This document shows, in pieces, positions 27,813 to 35,880 of a stretch of DNA of 43,723 nt. The notes under the pieces are model-generated. The model searched no databases, was not told the origin of the DNA, and was given only the letters and a program-made list of their open reading frames with translations. The translations under genes and the position numbers were made by a program. How positions within the stretch are numbered: the first letter of the stretch is position 1; every line of letters starts with the position of its first letter. Source of the DNA: an uncultured Clostridia bacterium (GTDB taxonomy: Bacteria; Bacillota; Clostridia; Christensenellales; UBA1242); NCBI GenBank assembly GCA_947625165.1, contig CANQNH010000003.1:1-43723 (forward strand), given 5' to 3'.

Positions 27813-29603
27813 TTATGCTTCCTCAAATTGACTGTTATAGAGGTCCGCATAGAAACCGCCTGCTTTCAACAGTTCCTCGTGGTTGCCGCTTTCGATTATG
27901 TCACCATCTTTCAGCACCAAAATCATATCGGCATTTTTGATTGTGGACAATCTGTGCGCAATTATGAAAGATGTGCGCCCCTCCATCACTTTGTCCATCG
28001 CCTCTTGCAACAAGACCTCTGTGCGTGTGTCAACCGAACTTGTTGCCTCGTCCAAAATCATCATCGGCTTGTTTTCAATCATTGTCCTGGCAATCGTCAA
28101 AAGTTGCTTTTGCCCTGCCGACAAATTGACAGCATCGTCAATCACGGTGTCATAGCCCTTTGAAAGCGTTTGAATGAAATGGTCAATCCCCACCTTTTTG
28201 CAGGCGTCCACAATTTGTTCGTCGGAAACGCCAACAGTGTTATAGCGCAAATTTTCTTTTATTGTCCCTTCAAACAGCCAAGTGTCCTGCAAAACCATTC
28301 CAAACAAGTTGTGAACATTGTCACGAGTTATGTCCTTTGTGGAAACGCCATCAATCTTGATGTCTCCGCTGTTGACCTCATAAAAGCGCATCAGCAAGTT
28401 GACCAAAGTGGTTTTGCCCGCCCCTGTCGGCCCAACGATTGCCACTTTTTCGCCGGCTCTTATTTTTGCAGAAAAACCTTTGATAATGATTTTGTTGGGA
28501 TTATAGCCAAACACAACATTGTCAAATTCAACATCTCCCTTCACATTGTCCAGCACAAGAGTTTTTCCGCTTTCGTCAGCGAGTTCTTTTTCTTCCAAAA
28601 AGTCGAAAACGCGGTTTGCTGCCGCAGATGTGGCCTGCAAATTGGTGAGCGCTTGTGCGATTTGCGAAAGCGGATTTGAAAACAGTCGAACATAAATCAT
28701 AAATGCGGATATTATGCCGATATACTCAATGCCACCATAATGAAGCGCCAAAACCGCACCCACAATGCAAACTGCGACATAGCCAAAATTGCCGACAAAG
28801 CCCATTATCGGCCCCATCACGCCAGAAATGAATTGTGACTTCCAACCACTTGTGAACAGGCGCTTGTTTATTTTGTCAAACTCGTCGCCCATCTCTTTTT
28901 TGGCATTGAAAAGTTGCACAACATTATGCCCAGAATACACTTCTTCGATATGCGCATTCAGTTGCCCAAGATTTCTTTGGTTTTGGTTGAAATATTTTTG
29001 TGCGCGGGTCATAAAAATCAACGAAAACGCAAAGCCAATCACGGTTGCAGCAATCACGGTGAGTGCCAAAATCCAATCGGTGACAAACATCATAATCAGC
29101 ACGCCGGCAAACAGCAAAACGCTGTGGAAGAGTGTGCCTATGCTTTCGTTCAGGCTTTGCCCAACGCGGTCAACATCGTTTGTGACCCGGCTGAGAACAT
29201 CACCAAACATATTTGTGTCAAAATAGTTGAGAGGCAGTCTGTTGATTTTTTGCGAGATGTCGCGTCTGAATTTTTTGGAAAGGTTTTGCGTCACTGTTGT
29301 CAGCACAAATTGTTGAAAATAGGACAAAACCGCCCCGACAGAATATATGCACACAAGGAAAATTCCAATTTTTCCGACAGCAGCAAAGTCAACTCCGCCA
29401 GATCTCAGACCAGTTGCAACAAGTGTGATGAGGTCTTGAATTTTGTTTGGCCCGATGATTTGAAAGGTGACACCAATTGCGCCAAACACCATTGACAGAG
29501 CAATCCACCACCAATATTTTTTGCAATAGAAGAAAAGTTTTTTCATTGACTTTTTGAAAGAGCCCTTCTCCGCCTTTTCGGCGACCATCATTCTTCTTGG
29601 CAT
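27813..29603 (-). CDS. Heterodimeric ABC exporter, subunit with the catalytic Walker B Glu
   Basis: A 596-residue half-transporter: six-helix exporter membrane domain (about 30-330) plus ATPase domain. Walker A 'GPTGAGKTT' (391-399), Q-loop Gln439, signature LSAGQ (494-498, not the usual LSGGQ), Walker B 'MILDEATS' with catalytic Glu519, H-loop His550. In heterodimeric exporters such as BmrCD and TM287/288 one subunit keeps Glu/His and carries a deviant signature, exactly as seen here. Start 29603 follows AAAGGAGGAAC. It begins 1 base after the stop of the partner gene, so translation is coupled. The longer frame to 29759 lies inside the partner gene and is rejected. The likely role is multidrug or lipid/peptide export; the substrate is unknown. 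Confidence 0.95.
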   Translation of the reverse strand: MPRRMMVAEKAEKGSFKKSMKKLFFYCKKYWWWIALSMVFGAIGVTFQIIGPNKIQDLITLVATGLRSGGVDFAAVGKIGIFLVCIYSVGAVLSYFQQFVLTTVTQNLSKKFRRDISQKINRLPLNYFDTNMFGDVLSRVTNDVDRVGQSLNESIGTLFHSVLLFAGVLIMMFVTDWILALTVIAATVIGFAFSLIFMTRAQKYFNQNQRNLGQLNAHIEEVYSGHNVVQLFNAKKEMGDEFDKINKRLFTSGWKSQFISGVMGPIMGFVGNFGYVAVCIVGAVLALHYGGIEYIGIISAFMIYVRLFSNPLSQIAQALTNLQATSAAANRVFDFLEEKELADESGKTLVLDNVKGDVEFDNVVFGYNPNKIIIKGFSAKIRAGEKVAIVGPTGAGKTTLVNLLMRFYEVNSGDIKIDGVSTKDITRDNVHNLFGMVLQDTWLFEGTIKENLRYNTVGVSDEQIVDACKKVGIDHFIQTLSKGYDTVIDDAVNLSAGQKQLLTIARTMIENKPMMILDEATSSVDTRTEVLLQEAMDKVMEGRTSFIIAHRLSTIKNADMILVLKDGDIIESGNHEELLKAGGFYADLYNSQFEEA

Positions 29604-29604
29604 A

Positions 29605-31329
29605 TCACAGTTCCTCCTTTGAAAGTTGTGAAAGGGCGATTTCCTGATAGACCGGACAGGTTTTGAGAAGTTCCTCGTGCGTGCCAATTCCAACCATATT
29701 CCCATTGTCAAGCACAATGATTTTGTCCGCATCTTTGATTGTGCCGATGCGCTGCGCAACGATGAATTTTGTTGTTTTTGCAGTGTGTTTTTTCAGTGCA
29801 GAACGAAGTTTGCGGTCGGTTTTATAGTCCAGCGCCGAAAAACTGTCGTCAAAAATGAATATTTCTGGGTTTCTTGCAACGGCGCGCGCAATTGAAATTC
29901 TTTGTTTTTGTCCGCCAGAAACATTTGTTCCGCCCTGAGCGATGTCGCTGTCAATTCCGTTGCCCATTCGCGAAACGAAGTTGGATGCCTGAGCAACAGA
30001 AAGCGCATCTTTCACACCTTCATCGTCTGCGTTGTTGTCGCCAAAATTGACGTTGCTTTTCACAGTGCCTTTGAAAAGAACCCCGCGCTGCGGAACATAG
30101 CCAATCTTTTTGTTGAGCGCCTCAAAATCATAGTCCTTCACATCAACTCCGTCCAAAAGAACTCTGCCTTCCGTGGCATCATACAGCCTTGGAATAAGGT
30201 TGATGAGTGTGCTTTTTCCGCTTCCCGTGCTGCCAATGAAAGCCACCGTTTCGCCCTCGTTTGCGGTGAAAGAGATGTTGTGCAGCACATATTCGTCCGC
30301 ATCAGGATATTTGAACGAAACATTTTCAAACACAACGCTGGCTTTCCCGTCTGGGTTTTCGTCAGTGTATCTGCCCGGAACGATGCTGTCCTTGGTGTCC
30401 AGCACCTCGTTTATTCTCTTTGCCGAAACAAGAACTCTCGGCATCAAGATGAAAATCATAATCAGCAGCATAAACGCCATTATGACTTGCATTGAATAGG
30501 ACATATATTTTGTTATCGACCCAATTTCCAGCGGCGATTTGATGATGTATGCCCCAATCCAGTTGATTGCAAGCCCAAGCCCACTCATCAAAAGGTTCAT
30601 TCCGGGGTTCATTATGCCCATAACTCTGTTGGCAAACAGCGTTGTTTTTGTGATTTCGTTGTTCTGTTTTTCAAATTTTGCGTTTTGATATTCCTCCGCG
30701 TTGGATGCACGCACAACTCTGATGCCCGTCAAATTTTCTCTTGTCACGCGGTTGATGTTGTCCATCATCGTTTGGATTTTTTTGAATTTTGGAATTGCCA
30801 AGCACACAATGAGAAGCACCATAAGCACAAGTATGCAAATCACTGTTGCGGTTGCTGTTGTCCACTGCCAACTGACATTCACAATTTTGGTTATTGTCCA
30901 AATTGCCATAATCGGCGCTTTTATGAGTGCTTGCAAGCCCATCGCGATGAAAAACTGCACGTTCATAATGTCATTTGTGGTGCGAGTGATGAGGCTTGCT
31001 GTGGAAAATTTGTTGATTTCGGCAAGCGAAAAGTTTTGGATTTTGTCATAGACTTTTCTTCGCAAATTGTAAGTCAATCTTGACGCAACATTTGCCACCA
31101 AAAAGCCAACCGCGATTGCGCTTCCCAAACTGCCAAAGGCGCAAGCAAGCATAAGCGCGCCATTTATGAGAATGGTGTTAAGGTCAATATCCCCCATAAT
31201 TCCGTTCACCAAATTTTCACTGTATGTTGGCATTGTCAGGTCAAGCCAGACTTGAAAAATGACCAGCCCCACAATCAGCGCCATAAAAATATAGTCAATT
31301 GGTTTTAAGTTTTTCAACAATTTAAACAT
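29605..31329 (-). CDS. Heterodimeric ABC exporter, degenerate-site subunit
   Basis: A 574-residue half-transporter: membrane domain with six helices (about 10-305), then an ATPase domain with Walker A 'GSTGSGKST' (366-374), Q-loop Gln414 and a regular signature 'VSGGQKQR' (470-477). Two key residues differ: Walker B ends Asp494-Asp495 instead of Asp-Glu, and the H-loop His is Gln526 ('VAQRIGTI'). Combined with the deviant signature of the other subunit, this yields one degenerate and one canonical ATP site, the hallmark of asymmetric exporters. Start 31329 follows GGAGGTG. An upstream extension to 31401 runs through the promoter and is rejected. First gene of a two-gene operon. Confidence 0.95.
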   Translation of the reverse strand: MFKLLKNLKPIDYIFMALIVGLVIFQVWLDLTMPTYSENLVNGIMGDIDLNTILINGALMLACAFGSLGSAIAVGFLVANVASRLTYNLRRKVYDKIQNFSLAEINKFSTASLITRTTNDIMNVQFFIAMGLQALIKAPIMAIWTITKIVNVSWQWTTATATVICILVLMVLLIVCLAIPKFKKIQTMMDNINRVTRENLTGIRVVRASNAEEYQNAKFEKQNNEITKTTLFANRVMGIMNPGMNLLMSGLGLAINWIGAYIIKSPLEIGSITKYMSYSMQVIMAFMLLIMIFILMPRVLVSAKRINEVLDTKDSIVPGRYTDENPDGKASVVFENVSFKYPDADEYVLHNISFTANEGETVAFIGSTGSGKSTLINLIPRLYDATEGRVLLDGVDVKDYDFEALNKKIGYVPQRGVLFKGTVKSNVNFGDNNADDEGVKDALSVAQASNFVSRMGNGIDSDIAQGGTNVSGGQKQRISIARAVARNPEIFIFDDSFSALDYKTDRKLRSALKKHTAKTTKFIVAQRIGTIKDADKIIVLDNGNMVGIGTHEELLKTCPVYQEIALSQLSKEEL

Positions 31330-31389
31330 AAACACCTCCTGCAAAAAGCAAACGCCATTGCCCAATGTGAACAAACTTAAACAGCATAT

Positions 31390-31418
31390 ATTATATAACA
31401 AATATTTTCACAAAGCAA
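31390..31418 (-). promoter_or_regulatory. SigA promoter of the ABC exporter operon
   Basis: On the minus strand TTGCTT (31413-31418), a 17-base spacer, consensus TATAAT (31390-31395). The predicted leader is about 55 bases. Confidence 0.7.
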
Positions 31419-31560
31419 ACAAAAAACAGCAAAAAGCCTTTGAGAAAAGGGCAACAATTTATAGATATGAAAATGCTGCCCAAATGTGACAAAGTTGGCA
31501 AAAATTTTGACACGAAGTTTGTTGCCTCAGATGGCAGAAGAGAAATCTTTTGGCGTAAAG
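31419..31560. other. Intergenic stretch within the 31330-31693 gap, no gene seen
   Basis: The 364-base gap between the ABC operon and the next lipoprotein gene contains the ABC promoter (31390-31418) and the lipoprotein terminator (31561-31587). The rest shows no start codon with a ribosome binding site and no known RNA motif. Confidence 0.5.
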
Positions 31561-31587
31561 AAAAAAAAGAAGGCTTTTTCACCTTCT
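31561..31587 (-). terminator. Intrinsic terminator downstream of the 432-residue lipoprotein gene
   Basis: On the minus strand AGAAGG (arm 31582-31587), an 8-base loop, CCTTCT (arm 31568-31573), then a run of 8 U. It lies about 107 bases past the stop codon at 31694. Confidence 0.7.
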
Positions 31588-31693
31588 CTTTTAAAATTTT
31601 CAAGCAGAAATCACCACAAGCATCATTTTTCAAAACAAATTTCCCAAATTTTCCGCTTGTCAAACAAGTGCTGTGGAAAGGAACGCTCTCGCC

Positions 31694-32992
31694 CTAATTT
31701 CCAGAAACCTGCTGAAACGAAGAGCCGTTTTGCAGATATGGAAAACCGCTTGTCAAAGGTTTGATGGACATTGTGAGTGTCGTTCTGTTGAAAGTTTCAA
31801 ACTTGACAAGTTGGTCTTTTTGCAAAGTGACAACAACTTTGATATAGTCGTCAACAGCCCTTGAAAGTTCCACTTCAAAAATGTCTTCTCCATTTTTGCG
31901 TTCCCACTTGATATGCTTGTCCAAAAGAGGATTTTGAGCAAACAAACTGTCAAAATAGTCTTTCAAATCAAGGTTCTGAAAAGCCAGCACTTTTTCAACA
32001 GCCTCTTTTGCGCGTTTGATTGGCTGATTTTTGTTGTCCTTGTCCAAAACAATTTCATCATAGAGCGCAGAAATTTTGTTGTCTTTTGCCTCATCTTCGT
32101 CAAATTGATAGTATATTCTTCCAGTTTCCAACCAAATCTTTTCGTTTGTGGCGTGATACAAACTTTCGCCGCCCGTTCTTTCGAGATAGACATCTTTTGC
32201 CACCCCGTCAAATTTGGCCTTGCCGTTTGTCTGGGCGTTGCTGGAATAATAGTCAAAGCCTTCTGCGGTGAAGTTTTTGCCTAAGGTTGCAAGAAAATCG
32301 GAAAACTTTTCTTCGTCAAGAAGCGAGCCATCTGCATAGCCCGAAAAATCAGGAAACTGCATAGACCCCTCAAAAGTGGAGATTTCCACAGTTGTTTCTC
32401 CATCAACGTTGTGCTGTGTGTGATTGACAATTTTCACAAGTTGCTTGTCAACAAAATCCACTTTCAAATTTTGAGTGCAAACCAAGTCCCTGGCATTTGC
32501 TTCAAAATTGACAGCATTTCCATCTTCGGTTTTGACAAGCGAATGTTCATTTTTGTTTCCCATCGTTTTCAAAGTGTCAGAAACATAGGCATAAGCATCA
32601 TCAAAAATCGAAACAAACTCGGTCAAATCGTCCCAATCTTCCTCGAAATATGGCAGAAAAAACTTTTCGCTTGTGGCGGAATTGGAATAATAAATTGTGC
32701 CATCGGTCAACCACCATCCTCGCGTGTTCTGCCCCTGAGCAACCACAACTGAGAACTGCGGCTTGTTTGTGTCTGGATTTCCCAAGGCATTCTTTTCATA
32801 CGAAAAGTGTGCCGTCACTGACCGATTTGTGCCACTTTCGGAATAGGTCATCGTTTGAAATTTTGTTGAAACACCCTTGCTTTTTGCATAAGAGGTGAAC
32901 GCATCAGAAAATCCACCTCCGCACGCTGTCAGCATCAAGCCCAGCCCAAAGGTCAAAACCAGTGTCGCACAAATGCTCAAAAACTTTTTCAT
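31694..32992 (-). CDS. Predicted lipoprotein, two-lobed beta-rich protein of unknown function
   Basis: A 432-residue lipoprotein (lipobox L-T-A-C, Cys 24). The mature part seems to hold two similar halves. Each has a segment in which a Tyr-rich strand ('TMTYSESGTNRSVTAHFSYEKN'; 'FDYYSSNAQTNGKAKFDG') precedes a 'G-x-I-Y-Y' strand ('TDGTIYYSNS'; 'ETGRIYYQFD'). This resembles beta-sheet lipoproteins of the LolA/LppX type, but I cannot confirm that. A GAGAGG ribosome binding site precedes the ATG, and a strong promoter lies at 33025-33052. Reading the printed sequence places the ATG one base higher (32991-32993) than the frame arithmetic, so the start position carries an uncertainty of one base. 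It is monocistronic. Confidence 0.82.
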   Translation of the reverse strand: MKKFLSICATLVLTFGLGLMLTACGGGFSDAFTSYAKSKGVSTKFQTMTYSESGTNRSVTAHFSYEKNALGNPDTNKPQFSVVVAQGQNTRGWWLTDGTIYYSNSATSEKFFLPYFEEDWDDLTEFVSIFDDAYAYVSDTLKTMGNKNEHSLVKTEDGNAVNFEANARDLVCTQNLKVDFVDKQLVKIVNHTQHNVDGETTVEISTFEGSMQFPDFSGYADGSLLDEEKFSDFLATLGKNFTAEGFDYYSSNAQTNGKAKFDGVAKDVYLERTGGESLYHATNEKIWLETGRIYYQFDEDEAKDNKISALYDEIVLDKDNKNQPIKRAKEAVEKVLAFQNLDLKDYFDSLFAQNPLLDKHIKWERKNGEDIFEVELSRAVDDYIKVVVTLQKDQLVKFETFNRTTLTMSIKPLTSGFPYLQNGSSFQQVSGN

Positions 32993-33024
32993 AGTTTTCC
33001 TCTCAGAAAAATCAATTTGAATTT

Positions 33025-33052
33025 ATTATATCACAAAACATCAAAATGTCAA
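33025..33052 (-). promoter_or_regulatory. SigA promoter of the 432-residue lipoprotein gene
   Basis: On the minus strand TTGACA (33047-33052), a 16-base spacer, TATAAT (33025-33030): both hexamers match consensus. Confidence 0.8.
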
Positions 33053-33167
33053 CCTCGTTTTCAAACTTTCGTGACTTCTTGCCCTCACAAATCTGATTGC
33101 TCGGACCTCATCGCTTAAAATTTGCACAAACCAAAAAACCAACTTGCCACCTCTTTTTCCACCCAAC

Positions 33168-33198
33168 AAAAAAAATCCCTGCTTTTAAGCAAGGATTT
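33168..33198 (-). terminator. Intrinsic terminator of the beta-helix lipoprotein gene
   Basis: On the minus strand an 11-12 base stem (AAATCCTTGCTT pairing with AAGCAGGGATTT, one G-U) at 33173-33198 followed by a U run. It lies 13 bases past the stop at 33212. Confidence 0.9.
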
Positions 33199-33211
33199 AT
33201 TCTTTTATTTT

Positions 33212-34852
33212 TTAGGCATTTGCTGTGACTGTCCAAACACTTTGGCTTTCACTTGAAGAATAGCCTTGAGGAAGATAAGATGTTTTTCCGTCATCATTGT
33301 GAAGGTCAGCCGGATTAAATCCGTGGAATTTTCCGCCTTTAACAACAATGGTGGCTGTGCCTGCCTTAGCGTTTTCGTTTTTGCAGTTCAAGAGGAAATT
33401 TTTATTTCCATCTGTTAACTGTTTGATGTCAAATTCTCCGCCGTTGATTGTGCAGGTTCCTTCGAAAACATAAATCGCGTGCATATTTCCAACAAATTTG
33501 CCGTTTTCAATTGTCAGTTCGCCGCCGCCAACAACATCAAGAGCATAGACATCATTTTCGAGTGCATCAAATTCGCCGTTTCCTGTCACTGTCAGTTGCC
33601 CGCCTTCCTTGACGCTGACCAGTGACCATCTGTCATTTTCAGAGCCTGCCTCTTCGTGCCAAATTGCAATTGTGTTTGAAATCTTGTGTCCAGCAAGGTC
33701 AAGTGTGACATTTTTGTTTGTCACAACAAAATTTTTGTTTGCATCTGTCATTACGATGTCGCTTGTGAGAACAACATAGGCATTGTCGTGATTAAGTGCT
33801 GCTTCAAGAGTTGCTGCATCGTTTGCATAGTAACGATTTTCATCAACTTTAACTGTCCAAACATCATTATTATCTTCAGCTTCATCAGTTGTTTTTTCAG
33901 ATATGAAACCATCAACTAAATAACTTTCTTTTCCGTCATCATTTTTAAGGTCAGCTGGGTTAAAACCGTGGAATACTCCGCCTTTAACAACGATTTTTGC
34001 ATCTCCAGACTGTGCTTTTTCATTTTTGCAGTTAATCAAAAAGTCTTTTGTGCCATTATTTGCCAATTGCTTAACATCAAATTCTCCGCCATTGATTGTG
34101 CAAGTTCCTTCAAAAACATAAACCGCGTGCACATTGCCAACAAATTTGCCGTTTTCAATTGTCAATTCGCCGCCGCCAACAACGTCAAGAGCATAGACAT
34201 CATCTTTGAGTGCATCAAATTCGCCATTTCCTTTCACTGTCAATTTTCCATTGGCTTTAACACTGACAAGTGACCATTTGTCATTTTCAGAGCCTGTCTC
34301 TTCGTGCCAAAATGCAACAGTGTTTGAAATTTTGTGTCCAGCAAGGTCAAGAGTGAACTCTTTTGTCACTGCGACTGTGCTTGTCAAAACAACATCATCT
34401 GTCAATTTTGCAGAAGAATAGTGTTGAAGTGCTTTTTGAAGTTCAGCCTCGTTGGAAACAAGGGCAACCCCTGCTTCTTCTTTCAAATATGTGACTTCAA
34501 CATCGTAAGTCGTTTCAAAAAATTCCTCTTCCGCATACTCATATTTGACTGTGACAGTGTATGTTCCAATTTCAGAGAAAGCGCTGTTTGCAGCAACCTT
34601 TGTTTCTCCTTTGACAGCCTCGCTTATTGTCACTTTTTCGTCAAGTTCAAGGTCTTTTTCAGTTTTGTTGTCATAAACTGCCTTAACCTTCAAGCCCTCT
34701 GTTGTGAAATTCTCGCCCGTCACAAACGCTGTGTGAGCATCTTGTGTGTCAACCCTTATGCCTGTGAGTTTTGGCTCTCCACACGCAGTGAGAGCAATCC
34801 CTCCCACCAAAAGAAAACAAAAGCAAGCCAAAATTGATAAAAACTTTTTCAT
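33212..34852 (-). CDS. Lipoprotein with Ig-like domain and duplicated beta-helix; candidate phase-variable
   Basis: A 546-residue lipoprotein (lipobox L-T-A-C, Cys 24). Residues about 28-120 look like a bacterial Ig-like domain ('LTGIRVDTQ', 'FTTEGLKVKAVYDN', 'GTYTVTVKYEY'). Two near-identical right-handed beta-helix units follow, each running from 'DLAGHKISNT' through 'ALDVVGGGELTIENGKFVGN' and 'TINGGEF' to 'FHGFNPADL'. The copies are exactly 216 residues apart. Start 34852 has GGAGG upstream. Its promoter spacer carries a C8 homopolymer (see 34927-34956), and a clear terminator follows. Surface display with on/off switching and repeat-number change is an inference from this architecture. 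The ligand is unknown. Confidence 0.9.
   Translation of the reverse strand: MKKFLSILACFCFLLVGGIALTACGEPKLTGIRVDTQDAHTAFVTGENFTTEGLKVKAVYDNKTEKDLELDEKVTISEAVKGETKVAANSAFSEIGTYTVTVKYEYAEEEFFETTYDVEVTYLKEEAGVALVSNEAELQKALQHYSSAKLTDDVVLTSTVAVTKEFTLDLAGHKISNTVAFWHEETGSENDKWSLVSVKANGKLTVKGNGEFDALKDDVYALDVVGGGELTIENGKFVGNVHAVYVFEGTCTINGGEFDVKQLANNGTKDFLINCKNEKAQSGDAKIVVKGGVFHGFNPADLKNDDGKESYLVDGFISEKTTDEAEDNNDVWTVKVDENRYYANDAATLEAALNHDNAYVVLTSDIVMTDANKNFVVTNKNVTLDLAGHKISNTIAIWHEEAGSENDRWSLVSVKEGGQLTVTGNGEFDALENDVYALDVVGGGELTIENGKFVGNMHAIYVFEGTCTINGGEFDIKQLTDGNKNFLLNCKNENAKAGTATIVVKGGKFHGFNPADLHNDDGKTSYLPQGYSSSESQSVWTVTANA
33273..33700. repeat. Direct repeat copy A within the beta-helix lipoprotein gene
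   Basis: About 428 bases that recur, with high identity and no frame change, 648 bases away (33921-34348). This copy encodes the C-terminal beta-helix unit, from 'DLAGHKISNT' to the 'DDGK-SYL' segment. Confidence 0.9.
33921..34348. repeat. Direct repeat copy B within the beta-helix lipoprotein gene
   Basis: Partner of 33273-33700, encoding the N-terminal beta-helix unit. The spacing of 648 bases equals 216 codons, so recombination between copies would keep the frame. Confidence 0.9.
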
Positions 34853-34926
34853 AAAACCTCCTCAATTTTCTTATGCAGTGACTTTGGATTTGGCAATTCC
34901 GCCCTCCACTTTTCACCTATGTTGAA

Positions 34927-34956
34927 ATTGTATCACGGGGGGGGAGTTCTTGTCAA
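34927..34956 (-). promoter_or_regulatory. SigA promoter with C8 homopolymer in its spacer (slippage candidate)
   Basis: On the minus strand consensus TTGACA (34951-34956), an 18-base spacer composed of AGAACT, eight C, GTGA, then TACAAT (34927-34932) with an extended TGA just before it. The C run (34937-34944) is the longest G/C homopolymer I saw. Loss or gain of one C would change spacing to 17 or 19, altering promoter strength. The leader is about 68 bases. Confidence 0.8.
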
Positions 34957-35275
34957 ATTTTTTTCAAAGAAAACAAAAAATTTTTCTTTACTGCAAAAAT
35001 TTGCGAAAAGTCACCGAATTTCAATCCATAGTTTGCGCCAGATGCCAAATTCTATGCAATTTTTATGGTTATTATGTCCGCAAACTCAATCAAACAATCC
35101 CTTGTGCTTCTTTAAATTGAAAAATATTGATATATATGTCATAATTTTATGTTTATTTTGCATCACTTCACATATTTGCATCGCTTCGATATCCAAAAAC
35201 CTGCCAGCAAAGAAAATTCCGCTTTCAGCAACAAATTCTGTCACATTTTTTTGAGGACAAAAATAAATTGATAAT
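34957..35275. other. Intergenic region with no supported gene
   Basis: AT-rich stretch between the beta-helix lipoprotein promoter and the Cys-rich microprotein. A minus-strand frame (35086-35343) has a protein-like middle but no ATG and no ribosome binding site; it may be chance or a decayed gene. Confidence 0.4.
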
Positions 35276-35291
35276 GTGCAAACGATTGCAC
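35276..35291. promoter_or_regulatory. Perfect inverted repeat upstream of the Cys-rich microprotein
   Basis: GTGCAA-ACGA-TTGCAC, a 6-base perfect inverted repeat with a 4-base centre, 30 bases before the ATG at 35322. It could be an operator or a short leader hairpin. No convincing SigA or sporulation-sigma promoter was recognised around it; GATAAT at 35270-35275 is the best -10 and has no -35. Confidence 0.4.
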
Positions 35292-35321
35292 AAATACATA
35301 AGATTTTTTTAGGAGGCACAA

Positions 35322-35540
35322 ATGAACTTTTTTGGAGGCTCAAATTGTGGCGAAGTTGGAAACGGCTGCGGCGGATGTGACTGCTGCTCTCTCATCTTCC
35401 TTCTTCTGCTCTTGCAAAACTGCGGCTGTGGCGGTGGTTTTGGCGGGTTCAAAGGCGGACAAATCTGCATTGACTGCGAAACACTGCTCCTCTTGATTTT
35501 GTTGTCTGGCTTCGGCAGTGGCTGCGGCTGCAACAAATGA
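35322..35540 (+). CDS. Cys/Gly-rich two-helix microprotein
   Basis: A 72-residue protein with a strong ribosome binding site (AGGAGG, 35311-35316) and its own terminator. Composition is extreme: ten Cys, many Gly, and two Leu/Ile-rich hydrophobic stretches ('SLIFLLLLL' about 23-31; 'TLLLLILLSG' about 54-63), each bordered by Cys/Gly clusters ('CGGCDCC', 'NCGCGGGFGGF', 'GSGCGCN'). The layout is a repeated unit of Cys/Gly cluster followed by hydrophobic helix. Similar short high-Cys proteins occur in Clostridia, sometimes annotated with a misleading chorion-like name. YjcZ-type small spore proteins have the same Gly-hydrophobic style without the Cys. A spore-coat, metal-binding or membrane microprotein role is possible; none is proven. 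Confidence 0.78.
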   Translation: MNFFGGSNCGEVGNGCGGCDCCSLIFLLLLLQNCGCGGGFGGFKGGQICIDCETLLLLILLSGFGSGCGCNK

Positions 35541-35565
35541 TGTTTGCTTGCGGTTTTGAAAAATC

Positions 35566-35596
35566 TCCCCCTGAATTTTGGGGGATTTTTTCTTTT
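35566..35596 (+). terminator. Intrinsic terminator of the microprotein gene
   Basis: TCCCCC (35566-35571), an 8-base loop, GGGGGA (35580-35585), then a T-rich tract. It begins 25 bases past the stop codon. Confidence 0.85.
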
Positions 35597-35740
35597 TCAC
35601 ACAATTTTGTTCTTTTCAACCTCTCCTTGCCTTGACAAAAGCAAATTTTGAAATTGTGAAAAAAAAGAAGAAATTATTCAAAAATTGCCTCTTTGAAAGA
35701 AAAAATTGCAAATTTTTGCTTGTATTCGCTGAAAATTCGC
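35597..35740. other. Intergenic stretch, part of a 340-base gap, nothing recognised
   Basis: Between the microprotein terminator and the PH-domain promoter the sequence is AT-rich with A/T runs. No gene, RNA motif or repeat was seen. Confidence 0.4.
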
Positions 35741-35769
35741 TTGATTTTCTTTTCTTTTTGTTGTATCAT
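35741..35769 (+). promoter_or_regulatory. Putative SigA promoter of the PH-domain gene
   Basis: TTGATT (35741-35746), 17-base spacer, TATCAT (35764-35769). The predicted leader is about 105 bases and would contain a 9-codon mini-frame at 35774-35803 (MKNDLKATF) that lacks a ribosome binding site. Confidence 0.5.
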
Positions 35770-35880
35770 AACAATGAAAAATGATTTGAAAGCAACCTTT
35801 TGACCAAACCCAAAAACATTTTCAAGAAGTTTGCAGGGTTTCACAGGACATTCCATTTCAAATCAAAACGGAGGTTTTCT

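Noticed and set aside
29604-29759. 52-residue N-terminal extension of the second ABC subunit
   Set aside because: It lies in another frame of the partner gene; AAAGGAGG precedes the ATG at 29603.
31391-31663. 90-codon minus-strand frame between the ABC operon and the lipoprotein gene
   Set aside because: It runs through a terminator and the ABC promoter and has no coding signal.
35086-35343. 85-codon minus-strand frame upstream of the microprotein
   Set aside because: It would need a TTG start inside the microprotein gene and has no ribosome binding site; a decayed gene remains possible.
35774-35803. Nine-codon mini-frame in the leader of the PH-domain gene
   Set aside because: No ribosome binding site, and the predicted transcript start falls at or inside its ATG; too weak to call a gene.
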